Shown here: one piece after another, positions 18,860 to 29,088 of the stretch | How the letters are laid out: every line of letters begins with the position of its first letter | Position numbering within the stretch: position 1 is the stretch's first letter | Source of the DNA: Bdellovibrionales bacterium | GTDB lineage: Bacteria > Bdellovibrionota > Bdellovibrionia > Bdellovibrionales > Bdellovibrionaceae | Length of the DNA stretch: 64,000 nt | Assembly: GCA_016713585.1 (NCBI GenBank) | Contig: JADJOV010000012.1 | Span: 20,379-84,378 of the forward strand | Direction: 5' to 3' | Position numbers and translations under genes: made by a program | The notes under the pieces: model-generated | What the model saw: the letters and a program-made list of their open reading frames with translations, nothing else | What the model was told of the DNA's origin: nothing | Databases searched by the model: none

Positions 18860-19606
18860 ATGAAAAATTCAGAATTTAAATCAAGAATCTTTACCGTCAT
18901 CGGCACCATCTCGATCATGGCGTGCGTGAACCCGACTTGGGCAACCCCGCCACAGGATATTTTTTCCCCTGTCAAGGATACGCAAGTGCCCAGCGGGCTT
19001 GAGTATCCAGTGAAACAGCCAACTATCACAGATCCCAACCTCTTTAAAGGTAAACATGTGGCCATTCTAGCTTCACACGGAGTCGAAGAAAGCGAAATTA
19101 CGTATCCGTACGAGTTTCTGATCCGGCGTGGAGCAACGGTGGACATCTTAGTTCCGGAGTGGACCAAGGAAGGCATCGTCGCTTCAAAATTTCTTAAGCC
19201 TACTTTGTTCGTCAAAGCGTCAAGTACTTTTAACGAGGCCATGGCGAAAAATTACGATCTACTGATTCTCACAGGGGGTGCTTGGAATGCCCAGGTGGTC
19301 AGGAGTGACAGTCAAGCTCTCGACTTGGTGTCTAAACACTTTCATCGTGGGCGAGCGCTAGCTGCCATCTGTGCTGGATCATCGATTTTGATCAATGCGG
19401 GAATCTCTAAAGGAAGAACGTTAACCGGCAGTCCAGTCATCCGAACGGATTTAGAAAATTCAGGAGCTCACTACATTGATCAAGCAAAAGTGATCAATGG
19501 AAATCTTTTGACAAGCCGTTCACCCAATGACCTTCCTGAATTTGTTGAGGGACTTCAGCAACTTCTCTCTACGGATGAACATGGGGTTGGATATTCCCAT
19601 GAGTGA
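18860..19606 (+). CDS. Exported DJ-1/PfpI family protein
   Basis: The N-terminus is a signal peptide (FTVIGTISIMAC, then NPTWA), perhaps a lipoprotein. The domain follows: HVAILASHGVEESEITYPYEF, LLILTGGAWN and AAICAGSSILI, with the nucleophile cysteine in place; the usual histidine after it is alanine. Family members are peptidases, deglycases or chaperones; an exported form is unusual. ATG 18860 has AAAGGAG 7 bases upstream, better than the frame's first ATG at 18803, which would destroy the signal peptide. After the gene, 19607-19926 shows nothing recognisable. Confidence 0.75.
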   Translation: MKNSEFKSRIFTVIGTISIMACVNPTWATPPQDIFSPVKDTQVPSGLEYPVKQPTITDPNLFKGKHVAILASHGVEESEITYPYEFLIRRGATVDILVPEWTKEGIVASKFLKPTLFVKASSTFNEAMAKNYDLLILTGGAWNAQVVRSDSQALDLVSKHFHRGRALAAICAGSSILINAGISKGRTLTGSPVIRTDLENSGAHYIDQAKVINGNLLTSRSPNDLPEFVEGLQQLLSTDEHGVGYSHE

Positions 19607-19926
19607 TCAAGGGTTACAAGTTCAGCATCGGAAAGCCTTCTGGTTGTCTCAGGAAAATGCTGATCCAAACAGATTGATAAGATGTAGAGGGACACTTAAG
19701 GGCCTAAGATTCAGTGAGTTTAGGGCTTTTTGCCCAGGATAGGGATGTCCAATTTTCTTAAGATACCTGTCAATTTATGTCAAAAGGCGACCCAAGCTAA
19801 TACTGTTTGGGTTCGCAGCTACGATGACTTGAGAAGTGTTCGTTTAGAAAAACGCAACGACTATGTACTTGTCGTCCATATTCATTTTCTTTCTTTTGAG
19901 TCATAACTCATCAAACGGAGAGGCTC

Positions 19927-20106
19927 ATGAAACTTTTTAAAACTGTATCACTACTACTTGCTATCTTACAGACGCCCGCCATAAACTTTGCTCGTTACTG
20001 TGATGATCGAGATCGCCAGCCACCACCGGAGTGTCGCTACTATGGGAACAGACTCAATACGTTGCTGGAGATCCTAGCTGCTTCTGAATTACAGGGCAGA
20101 CCTTAG
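19927..20106 (+). CDS. Small secreted protein
   Basis: A 59-codon gene with GGAGAGG a few bases before its ATG and a signal peptide (FKTVSLLLAILQTPA). The mature part is about 38 residues with two cysteines (RYCDDRDRQPPPECRYYG), which could form a disulphide. No family recognised. Confidence 0.5.
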   Translation: MKLFKTVSLLLAILQTPAINFARYCDDRDRQPPPECRYYGNRLNTLLEILAASELQGRP

Positions 20107-20174
20107 TTTTTTAGATTTGAGGCTGATGAGTGAGGACGGCTCTATTGCATTAATTTTGGAAAGAGATTTTGACT

Positions 20175-21634
20175 CTAATCTGCCTTGAAAGAAAAGTTTG
20201 ACTTAGGACTCCTCTTCGTAATGGCCTCGACGATGGCTTCGGCATTAGTAATCAAAAGACCTGACTGCGCATTAAAGACAAAGTACTTCATCTCTGGCCG
20301 GGCCACGTATTCGGCAGGAAACGAAGAAATATTCGCACGGTCAATTTCAACATGTGCCAGTTTTGGCAAAGTGTCGGCGGCAGGAGCAATTAATTGAACC
20401 CCTGGCCCTGCTACAGAAAGCTCTTCAAGCTCAGGAAAAAAATCCAGTTGAATAGGAGTTCCATTGGAAACATTTTTTAGCGATAGTTTCTTTAGCTTAA
20501 GAGACCCAGGAACTGTGCCAGACAGTTGCCCTCCATTCACAGAAAGAGTCTCAAGCGAAGGGAGAGGAAGCAATTCCGAAACAGATGTCTTAATTTGTAG
20601 GCTTGTGAAACTAAGAGACAATTCCCGCAACTTCGTAAGTGACTTTAGTGATGTTGGAACCTGACTCATTATCTGCCTCCAATCAGACCGAGGGGATTTT
20701 ATACCATACTCTATGGAAAGTGATTCAAGATTTGGAAAACGAGAAAAATTAATTTGAGGCAACAAATCAAAAGGATATTTATCAATATCAAGGGTCAGCT
20801 TCATCTTTAAACGCTTAAGGTTTTGATTTCGTGGAATCCAGCTAAAATCAAGGTACTGGGTCTCTAAATTAAGGACCGTCACACAGTCAAAGCTCCCGGT
20901 CCAAATGGGACTTTTCTCGCTGTCCAAACGGATATGAATTTCATCAAGTCCTGACAATCATATAGGTTGCCAGGCAAACTTCCCGGATTGTTTAGATCCA
21001 TCCTATAGACTTTTGCTCTATTGGCGGTACTTACTATGTTACTTTCTTTCACTGGTCTACCAGCAAGAGCAAGATACAGATTACAACCATTCGTTGAGGT
21101 TGATCTGGCGCAGTCTTCAATTTGCTCTTCCCAAACCTTTAGATCGTGTTGGTTGACCCACAGTGTGGATCCTACAACTCCAGCGGTGATGATCAAGGAA
21201 CCGGTGAGAACATTTTTTCGACCAACCTCTCGTACCATAACTCCGAAATAGTGAATCAACGACACAAACACGCCTATGACTCCAAGAGCCGCAATGACAA
21301 ACACAACTATCGTCAAATAAAAGCTGGAGACATTCACCAAGAGTGATTCGAAGGGACGGGTAATGATCACACCAACTAACAGAACAGAACCAGGTGCAAG
21401 AAGAGTGATCTGAGTCCAGAACCCATTTTCTCCAAGGCGACCTTTTTTTCTTAGCCACCAGGCTAACACAAGACCAACAATTGGATATCCAAAGAGGAGT
21501 AATAGCCAAATATCGGGAGAGGTATCAACCAAAGCCATAAGTAAGTTGCGGACGTACGGAAACTCCATACCGTTATGGAAGCACATGTTGAAGTTAATAG
21601 GTAGCAGAAAAAATTCATCAATAAACTTTTTCAA
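20175..21634 (-). CDS. Membrane protein with a leucine-rich-repeat C-terminus, one frameshift
   Basis: Residues 1-160 or so contain four to five hydrophobic helices (WLLLLFGYPIVGLVLAWWL, VLLVGVIITRP, YLTIVVFVIAALGVIGVFV, GSLIITAGVVGSTLWV); then comes a soluble part with paired cysteines, and a C-terminal array of leucine-rich repeats (FPNLESLSIEYG, LTKLRELSLSFTSL, LPSLETLSVNGGQLSG, LKKLSLKNVS, FPELEELSVAGPG, LPKLAHVEIDRA). The frame changes near 20950, so two separate frames overlap there; the joined protein has about 490 residues. LRR arrays bind proteins or glycans, here probably outside the inner membrane. Confidence 0.55.
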
Positions 21635-21735
21635 CGAATGAAAGCCTGGCTAACTAAATTAACTTTTGCACGGCATTGTCCGGCATCAAATCACAGGTTT
21701 ATGAGAGGATACCTCTAAACGATATGTGCTTAATT

Positions 21736-22734
21736 CTATTTATCAGCGTGGATATTTCTTGTCTCAGAGAGTACGAGACTAACCATCGAATCCACTAATT
21801 TTGAAAAATTCGAATGGCTTTCAAGTCTTGACAAGAAATCAATCGCTCGAGGCTCAGCTCTTTTATTGTTGTTTTCATTCTGAAATTCAACCCCGATCAT
21901 TTTTAAATAAAATCCATTTGTCACTTGTCTAAATCTTGGGTTCAACTGAAAGGCTGCCTTCGAAAGACTTCTCAGCTTTTTGAGATTTTTCTGATCCTTC
22001 TTCAGGTTCCTCTTCTGTTCAGCATCAGGAATGAGCAAGCCCATGACTCCATCAAATGTCCGGTCTTCAATTCGCTCATATAAGAAATTGGCATGCAAAT
22101 AGCAAAGGAGCATGAAACGAAATATCAACTCAAATCCAAGATCTCGAATGAGTTCTTTCATCAGACTTCGATAATCAAACATCAAAATATATGAATTGAC
22201 CTCATAAAAGATCCGATGAATGGGATCCTCGGCCTCCACAACTCCAATCAGTTCACAAGTGTTCGCATAAGATTCTTCAAGCAGTATTTGTAAGATTTTC
22301 GACTCTCTGTCCAAATCATTTGGGAAAACCTGAGCTCTCTCCGTATGGAAAACCGCATGACAGGACTCGTGAAAGACATAGTTCCGCTTTAAATTATCCA
22401 CCACCTCGTCCCAAAGGCTTACCCGAGGAATCTTTCGTTCGACATCTCTCAGCACCGTGACATTATCGAAAAATGGAACTTTCTTTCTTTCAATCAAAGA
22501 TTCCAGTTGGGCCAAGGGCAAAGCAAGATAGGCGGGATCAAACTCTGAAGAAAAGATAAAATCACAGCCGAGGGCTGCCTTTCGCATCGCCCGATAGAGG
22601 CTATTATGTTCGAGCAAAAATCCATCCCCCAAGATTATAGGTAAACTGCCTTTGGGGCACCAACGATCATGCTGTTCGAGTAAGCGAAAAAGTTTCACCA
22701 CACCCATACTCTGCTGGACATCAATTATCGTCAA
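21736..22734 (-). CDS. Protein of unknown function with an HExxH motif
   Basis: 332 residues, intact, no signal peptide. VFHESCHAVFH matches the zinc-protease HExxH consensus, and LLEESYANTCEL about 35 residues later could give the third ligand, as in gluzincins. The rest is charged and helical. The family is not recognised; a cytoplasmic metallopeptidase is a fair guess, no more. Confidence 0.5.
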   Translation of the reverse strand: MTIIDVQQSMGVVKLFRLLEQHDRWCPKGSLPIILGDGFLLEHNSLYRAMRKAALGCDFIFSSEFDPAYLALPLAQLESLIERKKVPFFDNVTVLRDVERKIPRVSLWDEVVDNLKRNYVFHESCHAVFHTERAQVFPNDLDRESKILQILLEESYANTCELIGVVEAEDPIHRIFYEVNSYILMFDYRSLMKELIRDLGFELIFRFMLLCYLHANFLYERIEDRTFDGVMGLLIPDAEQKRNLKKDQKNLKKLRSLSKAAFQLNPRFRQVTNGFYLKMIGVEFQNENNNKRAEPRAIDFLSRLESHSNFSKLVDSMVSLVLSETRNIHADK

Positions 22735-22935
22735 GCCCTTCCCTTGCTCAAAAAAACCCTGTTGAATCTGGAAGGACGAATTGTTCCATGATTCCCCCCG
22801 GAAATTGTTGGGTGAGCCAGTTCATCTTTGAGGTGAGCCTATAGCCCCTCCAAACAAAATATTGAGACAACCTGTAGGTCAACGAGCCAATTTAATTGAT
22901 CCATATTGAAGGATCCAAAATAAGAGGATGTGCTT

Positions 22936-23202
22936 ATGAAAAATTCTTTCTACGCTGTGGGGGTTCTTGCTCTTGCCTTGGGAATGGTCGCTTGTAGCAA
23001 AAATGACGGAGACTCAAAAGGCTCTGACAATGGCGCGGCCGACCAAAACAATCTTGATTTACCAATAGCAATAGCTCCGGGCTCCTATGTTGCTGGATTT
23101 CGCTGCAACGAATTATCCAAAAATGAAAGCCTTCCCAAGGCGCTCACCGTAGTCCATTTTAAAGAGGATGGTAGCTATTGGTCTTACAGAGGGTCGATGT
23201 AA
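22936..23202 (+). CDS. Small lipoprotein, possibly truncated
   Basis: ATG 22936 follows AGAGGA. VLALALGMVACSKN is a good lipobox with the modified cysteine at residue 20. The mature part is acidic, then has PGSYVAGFRCNEL and HFKEDGSYWSYRG before ending at 89 codons. The end is abrupt inside what looks like a beta domain, so a frameshift may have cut it. Confidence 0.6.
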   Translation: MKNSFYAVGVLALALGMVACSKNDGDSKGSDNGAADQNNLDLPIAIAPGSYVAGFRCNELSKNESLPKALTVVHFKEDGSYWSYRGSM

Positions 23203-23226
23203 TGTAAAGATCCGAGACATTTTTAG

Positions 23227-26200
23227 CTAAAGATTAAGCGTACAAGGGGAATCACACTCAAAAAGCGGCTGAATACTTTTGACCAAAAGACTTATTGTAT
23301 TGCGGTCCCTTTGGACTTCACCCTGAACGATCACAAAGCATTGATTTACAAACACCTCTTTATACTTATCGTAGGTTCCGGCATGAATAATCAGATCAAT
23401 AAAACCGAATTCATCCTCCATTGTTGAGAAGACAACCCCCTTGGCAGTCGGAGGTCGCTGACGAATGAGAATTAAACCCGCCACAGTCACAAAAGCTTTG
23501 TTCTTTTGTTTGTTTAAATCTCGAGAGCTCGTCTTGGGAAAACTTCCCACTCTTTTTTGACTTTGAACTTTTGTCAGCGCAGCTTCTTTGAGCTCAGCCT
23601 TTTTGACCCTAGCCTTGTTGAGCTCCACCTTTCTGATTTCAGCCATAGGGTGACCATGAGTCGAAAGCGAAAAGGCTCGGTAGTCCTCTTGAATCATTTC
23701 AAAGCCCTCTGGCGTCCTCAAATTTGACAATTCCTTTTGCCCCTCACCAAAATCCTCACGAGCTGACACGCCTTCCGATGCCCCTTCAGACTCTCCTTCA
23801 GACGCCCCTTCGGACTCATCCTCAAAGTCAAAGAGACTCAATTGAGCCAGTGTCTGGGAACCTCGATCGATCAGATTTTCATATTCCAGAAGGGCCCAAA
23901 GGGCCTGGCGAGGATTGGTTTCGTGCTTTTCAAAACCACCGGCTAGAGCCAACCGACTGATGATATCTCGACGAATATGAGTTCTCTTCAAAAGATCATT
24001 GATCCCCGTAAAGGGTTTCTTCGTTCTCTCCAAAATCAAATCAGTCACGGCTTTTTGACCAAGACCCCGAACCACTCTAAAACCAAGTCGAACAACTCCG
24101 GGGCTTTCAAGAAAACAATCCCATTCGGAATGCTCAAAACTCACTGGCAAAATTTTTACACCCCTTCGAAGGGCATCATAAACCAAGGTGTCGGTCCGAT
24201 AAAACCCCATCGGTTGTGAATTTATCAGAGAACAAACAAACTCAGCCGGGTGATGGGCCTTTAAATAACAAGAAGCATAGGCCAAAAGAGCAAAACTGGC
24301 CGCATGACTTTCTGGAAACCCATAGTGTGAAAATCCTTGAATCTGCTGAAAAAATGTTTCTGCAAACTTTTCAGAGAGCCCACTTCGAATCAAGCCCGTC
24401 ATTAATTTCTTTGCCATCTCGGCAATTGGTGCGCTTGTCTTCCAAGCATTCACACAGCGACGAAGCTGATCAGCCTCGCCTGGAGTGAAGCCCGCAAGCT
24501 CGATGGCGATCTTCATCACTTGCTCTTGAAAAAGCGGAATGCCCAAAGTTCGACCCAAAATATTTTTAACAATCTCGTTAGGATACTCAGGGACTTCAAG
24601 CCCTCTCCGACGTTTCAAATAGGGGTGGACCATTTGCCCAACAATGGGTCCTGGCCGCACAATGGCAACTTCAATCACCAGATCATAAAAGTTTTTTGGA
24701 AGCAACCTTCCAAGCATGGACATCTGGGCTCTGGATTCAATCTGAAAGGTCCCCACGGTGTCGCGGTTTTGAATCATTTGATAGGTCTTTGGATCATCAT
24801 GAGGAATTTCATAAAGTTTCAACCCCACCAAATCCAAATTTTTACGCAAGGCTGAGAGCATTCCCAACGAAAGTAAGTCGACCTTTAACAAACCAAGCTC
24901 ATCCAGATCATATTTATCCCATTGGATGATTGTACGACCCTCCATCCGAGCATTTTCAACGGGGACAATCTCAATCACCGGAAGGGCCGAAAGCGTAAAG
25001 CCACCTGAGTGAATTGACAAATGCCTGGGAAAGCCTTGCATCAAGTCGGCCGCCCAAGTGATTTGATTCTTCACACGCTCGGGATGAGGCAAATCCTTCA
25101 CGAGCTGATCAATCTGCTGTTCCAACTCTTTGGCCGAGAGAGTTCCGACATGAACACCAAAAGCTTTTGCGGCCTCACGCAGAGCTGATCTGCGCTGATA
25201 GGTCACAACGGCGCTGACCATGGCTGCCCGATCGCGGCCATATTTTTTATAAACATACTGAATGACCTCTTCCCGTCTTTCATGCTCAAAGTCGACATCA
25301 ATATCCGGGGGTTCATTTCGTTCCACAGAAATAAATCTTTCAAAAAGCAAATTCATTTGGACTGGATCTATGGCGGTGATTCCCAGAATATAACAAATCA
25401 CCGAATTCGCCGCCGATCCCCGCCCCTGACAGAGAATTTGTTCGCGCCGAGCAAATTCCACGATATCATAGATTGTCAAAAAATAATCCGCGTACCCAAG
25501 CTCTTTAATGAGTTTTAACTCATGCAAAATCTGCGCATGAACTTTTTCTGGAATCCCTTTCGCATAACGACTTGGAGCATTTTTCCAAATCAAGTGCTCA
25601 AGATAGCTCTGCCCCGTGTGCCCCTCTGGAATCCACTCAGAAGGATAGGTGTAGCGAAGCTCCTTGAGCGAGAATTCGCAGGATTCAGCAATAGAAACCG
25701 TTTGAGCTAAAGCCCCAGGCAGATCCTCGTAAAGTCTCTGCATTTCTGTATACGTTTTAATATATCTTTCACCATTTCCAGTGATGGCATAACCAACCTT
25801 GTTGAGATCTTGCCCCTGACGAATCGCGATCAAAATATCTTGAAGCTGTTTTCGATTCTTTTCGTGATAGTAGACATCATTGGTGGCCACTAAAGAGATT
25901 CCATATTCTTTTTCAATTTGGCGAGCCTGGCTGGTTCTTTTTTTATCATGACCATCCAAATATCTTGTGAGCGGCAAATAGAGATTTGCTCCAAAGAGCG
26001 ACTTCAACTCTGCCCACCGTGGAAACTGCTGAGTCCCAAGACCACCCTCATATCTTGGAAGTGCGATCAAGCCTGTGACGTCCGGGCTCAAAAAATTTCT
26101 AAATTCAGAAAAAGTCAGGCTAGCTTCTGCTTTTTCTTGACCCATGCCGACTTTGAAATCAAGCGACAGAGGTGTGCGTAGGCCTTCCGATCTTGAACCA

Positions 26201-26435
26201 AAAGAGTGACGGGAGGATGATCTGACAGAGCCACTTCCGTTCCGATGATATATTTAAAATCCGGATGAGCTTTAAACTTTTTATGGGCTCGCACTACTCC
26301 GTAAAGGCCATTTCTGTCATTCAGAGCCATCCCCATCAACCCCTGACTGAGGGCTGCCTCAGCTAACTCTTCAGGATGGGAGGCTCCTGTCAAAAAACTA
26401 AAATTTGACTTTGTCAGAAGCTCTGCATATTTCAT
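23227..26435 (-). CDS. dnaE2: Error-prone DNA polymerase III alpha subunit, one frameshift
   Basis: DnaE2 extends primers across DNA lesions in the SOS response. The N-terminal PHP domain (SNFSFLTGASHPEELAEAAL), the palm motifs (GRGSAANS, PPDIDVDFEHERR), the helix-hairpin-helix part and the OB end are all present, about 1,070 residues. One base is missing near 26130. A low-complexity stretch, SEGASEGESEGASEG, sits near residue 800, followed by a lysine- and alanine-rich spacer; neither is usual for the family. It is the last gene of the block, 51 bases after imuB. Confidence 0.9.
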
Positions 26436-26485
26436 TCAGAAGACCTTCCAAAACGCCCGTTTGAAAACGTCCTTTTCAAAAAGTC

Positions 26486-27835
26486 TCAATCAAAATAACC
26501 ATGTAAAAATAACCCTTGATCTGATTGAAAAACCCAAAGTAAAGGACCTTCCTGAGTTTGTACTTTCAAATACACTCGCTCTGAACACTCATTCCACCAC
26601 TGATTCAAAATAATTTCTTTTTCAAATATCTTTAAAATCGTCAAAGGTCCAAGATTCCCCACCGTATTCGATGATTTCTCCAATGAAACGATCTTTTGAT
26701 CACGCATAGAAATTCGCTGCGGCTTCGGCAAAAGTCTGGTCGGACGATCAGGTAAAACTTGTGCTTCCTTCTTGCCTGGCTCTTTCGAAGGGTTTTGCTC
26801 AAAATTTCCAAGATTTATCCTGTGCCAATTTTCTTCCGGTAAGTAAGCGGGATTCAAAAGAGCCTGAAAAACATTTTCCGTTCCCAACTTTAAACGCAGT
26901 CGATTAACAAGACTCCAGGTGGATTCCGCTTTTTCTTCACGGTGAGGATCGAAAATATTTCTTTGGGCCTCTTGATAGGGAGCCACTTCCAAAACCGAAA
27001 ACTCCACGCTCTCGATTAAAGATTCTAGAGGCCTTCGCTGCAATTCATGTTCCACTCGTTCTCGAATCTGACCAAGCAACACCTTGCCCGAAATTAACCC
27101 AAGGGCCAAATCAAAACGAAGACTCCATCTTGGGAACCTCACAACAGAGAGCTTTTCTTGGTGGAAGACAATTTCAAAGATCTTTGGTGTCTTTCCTCGT
27201 AATTTCAATTTCAATAAAATCCGATCCACTAAAGTCTTCAAAACAAAAGTGATTGGCTCAAGATTATGAATTTGAAACTCACTAAAAATCTCTATCTTCT
27301 CAGTTATATTATGGGTCACCTGTTCCTCTGGCAAATAAACCGGCCAAGGTTGGGAAAACCCTCTTTTGACACAATCATAAATCCCAAGGGCCAAAGCCCC
27401 AAACCGCGAAGATAGTTCCTGGGGTCTGAGCTCTTGAAAGTCCCCAAGGGTTCGTAAACCTAGCTGCTGAAGGACATTCACCATTCCAAGAATTTTCTTC
27501 TCCAAGAGCGGCTCTTTTCGCAATGGAGTTCCAAATAAAACTAAACTCTCGAGGGGCAACTCTTCTTTTTCGAAGGTCTCATACTTGGCCAGAGCCAAAG
27601 CTGTTGGCGTATCAATGGCCCAGCGCCACCGATAAGACATCCCATAGGATTTCAAAATCTCATCAGCCAAAGACAAAAACCGTATCTCTGTTAAAAGGTT
27701 CTGACTCTTTGAAAGATCAACAAAAAGGGCTTCCGAATCCCGCAAAAGAAGATCCATTGTCAATCCGTAGAAAGCCTCAGCCACCTTGCGAAGATCAACC
27801 TGGGTAATTCTTGGAATATAGAAACAGTAGATCAT
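26486..27835 (-). CDS. imuB: ImuB, Y-family polymerase-like protein of the mutasome
   Basis: ImuB is a Y-family homologue without polymerase activity that bridges ImuA and DnaE2 to the beta clamp. Seen here: the N-terminal catalytic-fold remnant (AEAFYGLTMDLLL, ALFVDLSKSQNLL), where the metal-binding acidic residues are not in polymerase positions, a helix-hairpin-helix region (LQQLGLRTLGDFQEL, LSSRFGALALGIYDC) and a long C-terminal part. The ATG at 27835 is 1-2 bases after the imuA stop; an upstream frame extension to 27925 lies inside imuA and is ignored. 450 residues, intact. Confidence 0.85.
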   Translation of the reverse strand: MIYCFYIPRITQVDLRKVAEAFYGLTMDLLLRDSEALFVDLSKSQNLLTEIRFLSLADEILKSYGMSYRWRWAIDTPTALALAKYETFEKEELPLESLVLFGTPLRKEPLLEKKILGMVNVLQQLGLRTLGDFQELRPQELSSRFGALALGIYDCVKRGFSQPWPVYLPEEQVTHNITEKIEIFSEFQIHNLEPITFVLKTLVDRILLKLKLRGKTPKIFEIVFHQEKLSVVRFPRWSLRFDLALGLISGKVLLGQIRERVEHELQRRPLESLIESVEFSVLEVAPYQEAQRNIFDPHREEKAESTWSLVNRLRLKLGTENVFQALLNPAYLPEENWHRINLGNFEQNPSKEPGKKEAQVLPDRPTRLLPKPQRISMRDQKIVSLEKSSNTVGNLGPLTILKIFEKEIILNQWWNECSERVYLKVQTQEGPLLWVFQSDQGLFLHGYFD

Positions 27836-27836
27836 T

Positions 27837-28387
27837 TTACCAAGACCCTCTTTGCTTCTTGATTTTCCATTCGAGCCGACCGGTCTGCTGATCTCTTGAC
27901 ACCTGCAATTGAAGCTGTGGGACAAAAGAGTGATGAAATTCTTGACTTAATATAAATAAATTTACTTTGGCTCGTTCTGCCAAAATTTGCATGCGCCGAA
28001 GATCATTTTCAGGAAACTCTACAAAACTTGTGACCACGATCGAAAACACCTGACTCTGGAGAACTTCCCGAACAGTCCAGATAGACTCGCGCTGAGTTCG
28101 CATAAATAGGACATTCCCCAGCGCCACACCTTTCTGCGAGAGCGCACAAGGATTGACGGAAAATTCGGATTCAATCCAAGCCGCTTTTTCCTGTTCGTGC
28201 TCACTCAAAAACTTTGCAACAAACTCTGTTTTCCGGTCCCAATGACCTCCACAATTCCCCCCTGAGGAAAGCCGGATTCAAATCCAGAATAAGCAATCTT
28301 TAGCTTCTGCAGAGAGCCATCAATGGCCCCAATACTTTCTCGAAGCTTCTGAAGAACTGTCACGATCCAAACCGCAAAAGACCACAA
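27837..28387 (-). CDS. imuA: ImuA, RecA/SulA-like mutasome protein, one frameshift
   Basis: ImuA is a RecA-fold accessory of DnaE2 mutagenesis. FPQGGIVEVIGTGKQSLL, where the Walker A region would be, is degenerate, as is common in the family. One base is lost at about 28207, after QSF; the other frame continues LSEHEQEKAAW. The gene is short (about 183 residues). Its start at 28387 overlaps the lexA 3' end by 28 bases, so lexA and imuA are one transcript. Confidence 0.75.
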
Positions 28388-28989
28388 AAATGGCCTGAAA
28401 TTTTGAAATCTTGCCCCGGGTAAACCAAAATTGGCGGATACTTGGGATTAGAAGAATGCAGTTCAATATGTTTTTTCTTTTTATAAAATCTTTTAATCGT
28501 GGCCTCGTGATCCACTTCTGCTATCACTATCTGACCTTGTTCCGCCGTGGGCTGTCTTTGAACCACCACAATGTCTCGATCGAGAATGCCATCTCCAATC
28601 ATAGAATCCCCCTCCACCTCCAACGCGAAGTAGTTTTGAAACCCTTTGGCAAAACCCTTGACCATTTGAGCTGGGACCTCAACACTCTGCCCAACCTTGA
28701 GTGCCTCGATTGGACGACCAGCCGCAACCTTTCCAAGGACAGGAATCTGCGGGACTAAAGGCTCTGCCGGCGCTGCTGGATTGACCAAGACCTCCACCCC
28801 CTGCCAAGCATGGGCTTCTCGACGCAAATACCCTTTCCTCTCTAAAATTTCGAGATAGGTAGTCACCGTGGCGCGGGAGCTAAATTGAAAATGCTTCGCA
28901 ATCTCGGCATGGGTTGGAGCATACCCACGGGTTTTGAGAGAACTTAGAATAAAATCCAAAAACACTTTCTGCTTTGCCGTCAGCGCCAT
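28360..28989 (-). CDS. lexA: LexA repressor
   Basis: The SOS repressor. Winged helix: TAKQKVFLDFILSSL, APTHAEIAKHF, TVTTYLEILERKGYL. Self-cleavage at the alanine-glycine of VAAGRPIEA; catalytic serine in EGDSMIGDGI and lysine in ATIKRFY. ATG 28989 is chosen because GGGGGAG stands just upstream; an upstream in-frame ATG at 29022 lies inside the probable operator. Being in the same operon as imuA-imuB-dnaE2, LexA controls its own mutasome. Confidence 0.92.
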   Translation of the reverse strand: MALTAKQKVFLDFILSSLKTRGYAPTHAEIAKHFQFSSRATVTTYLEILERKGYLRREAHAWQGVEVLVNPAAPAEPLVPQIPVLGKVAAGRPIEALKVGQSVEVPAQMVKGFAKGFQNYFALEVEGDSMIGDGILDRDIVVVQRQPTAEQGQIVIAEVDHEATIKRFYKKKKHIELHSSNPKYPPILVYPGQDFKISGHFCGLLRFGS

Positions 28990-29010
28990 CACTCCCCCTT
29001 GAGATTTTAC

Positions 29011-29029
29011 TTTACCGTACATTTACCGT
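29011..29029. promoter_or_regulatory. Candidate LexA operator (direct repeat)
   Basis: TTTACCGT occurs twice, at 29011-29018 and 29022-29029, which gives TTAC-N7-TTAC. It sits 22 bases before the lexA start and in the shared gap with the divergent SRAP gene. A direct repeat with N7 spacing parallels the GTTC-N7-GTTC LexA box of alpha-proteobacteria; it is not the TTAC-N3-GTAA palindrome reported for Bdellovibrio. Confidence 0.45.
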
Positions 29030-29088
29030 CTTTTTGAAGTGCTTATTAAAAAAACTGGACGAACCTAGATAAGCCCTTGAGACCTCAA

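Noticed and set aside
18775..19242. Extension of the lysR frame upstream to 19242
   Set aside because: The added 150 codons run antisense through the DJ-1/PfpI gene; LysR proteins begin at the winged helix, which fits ATG 18750.
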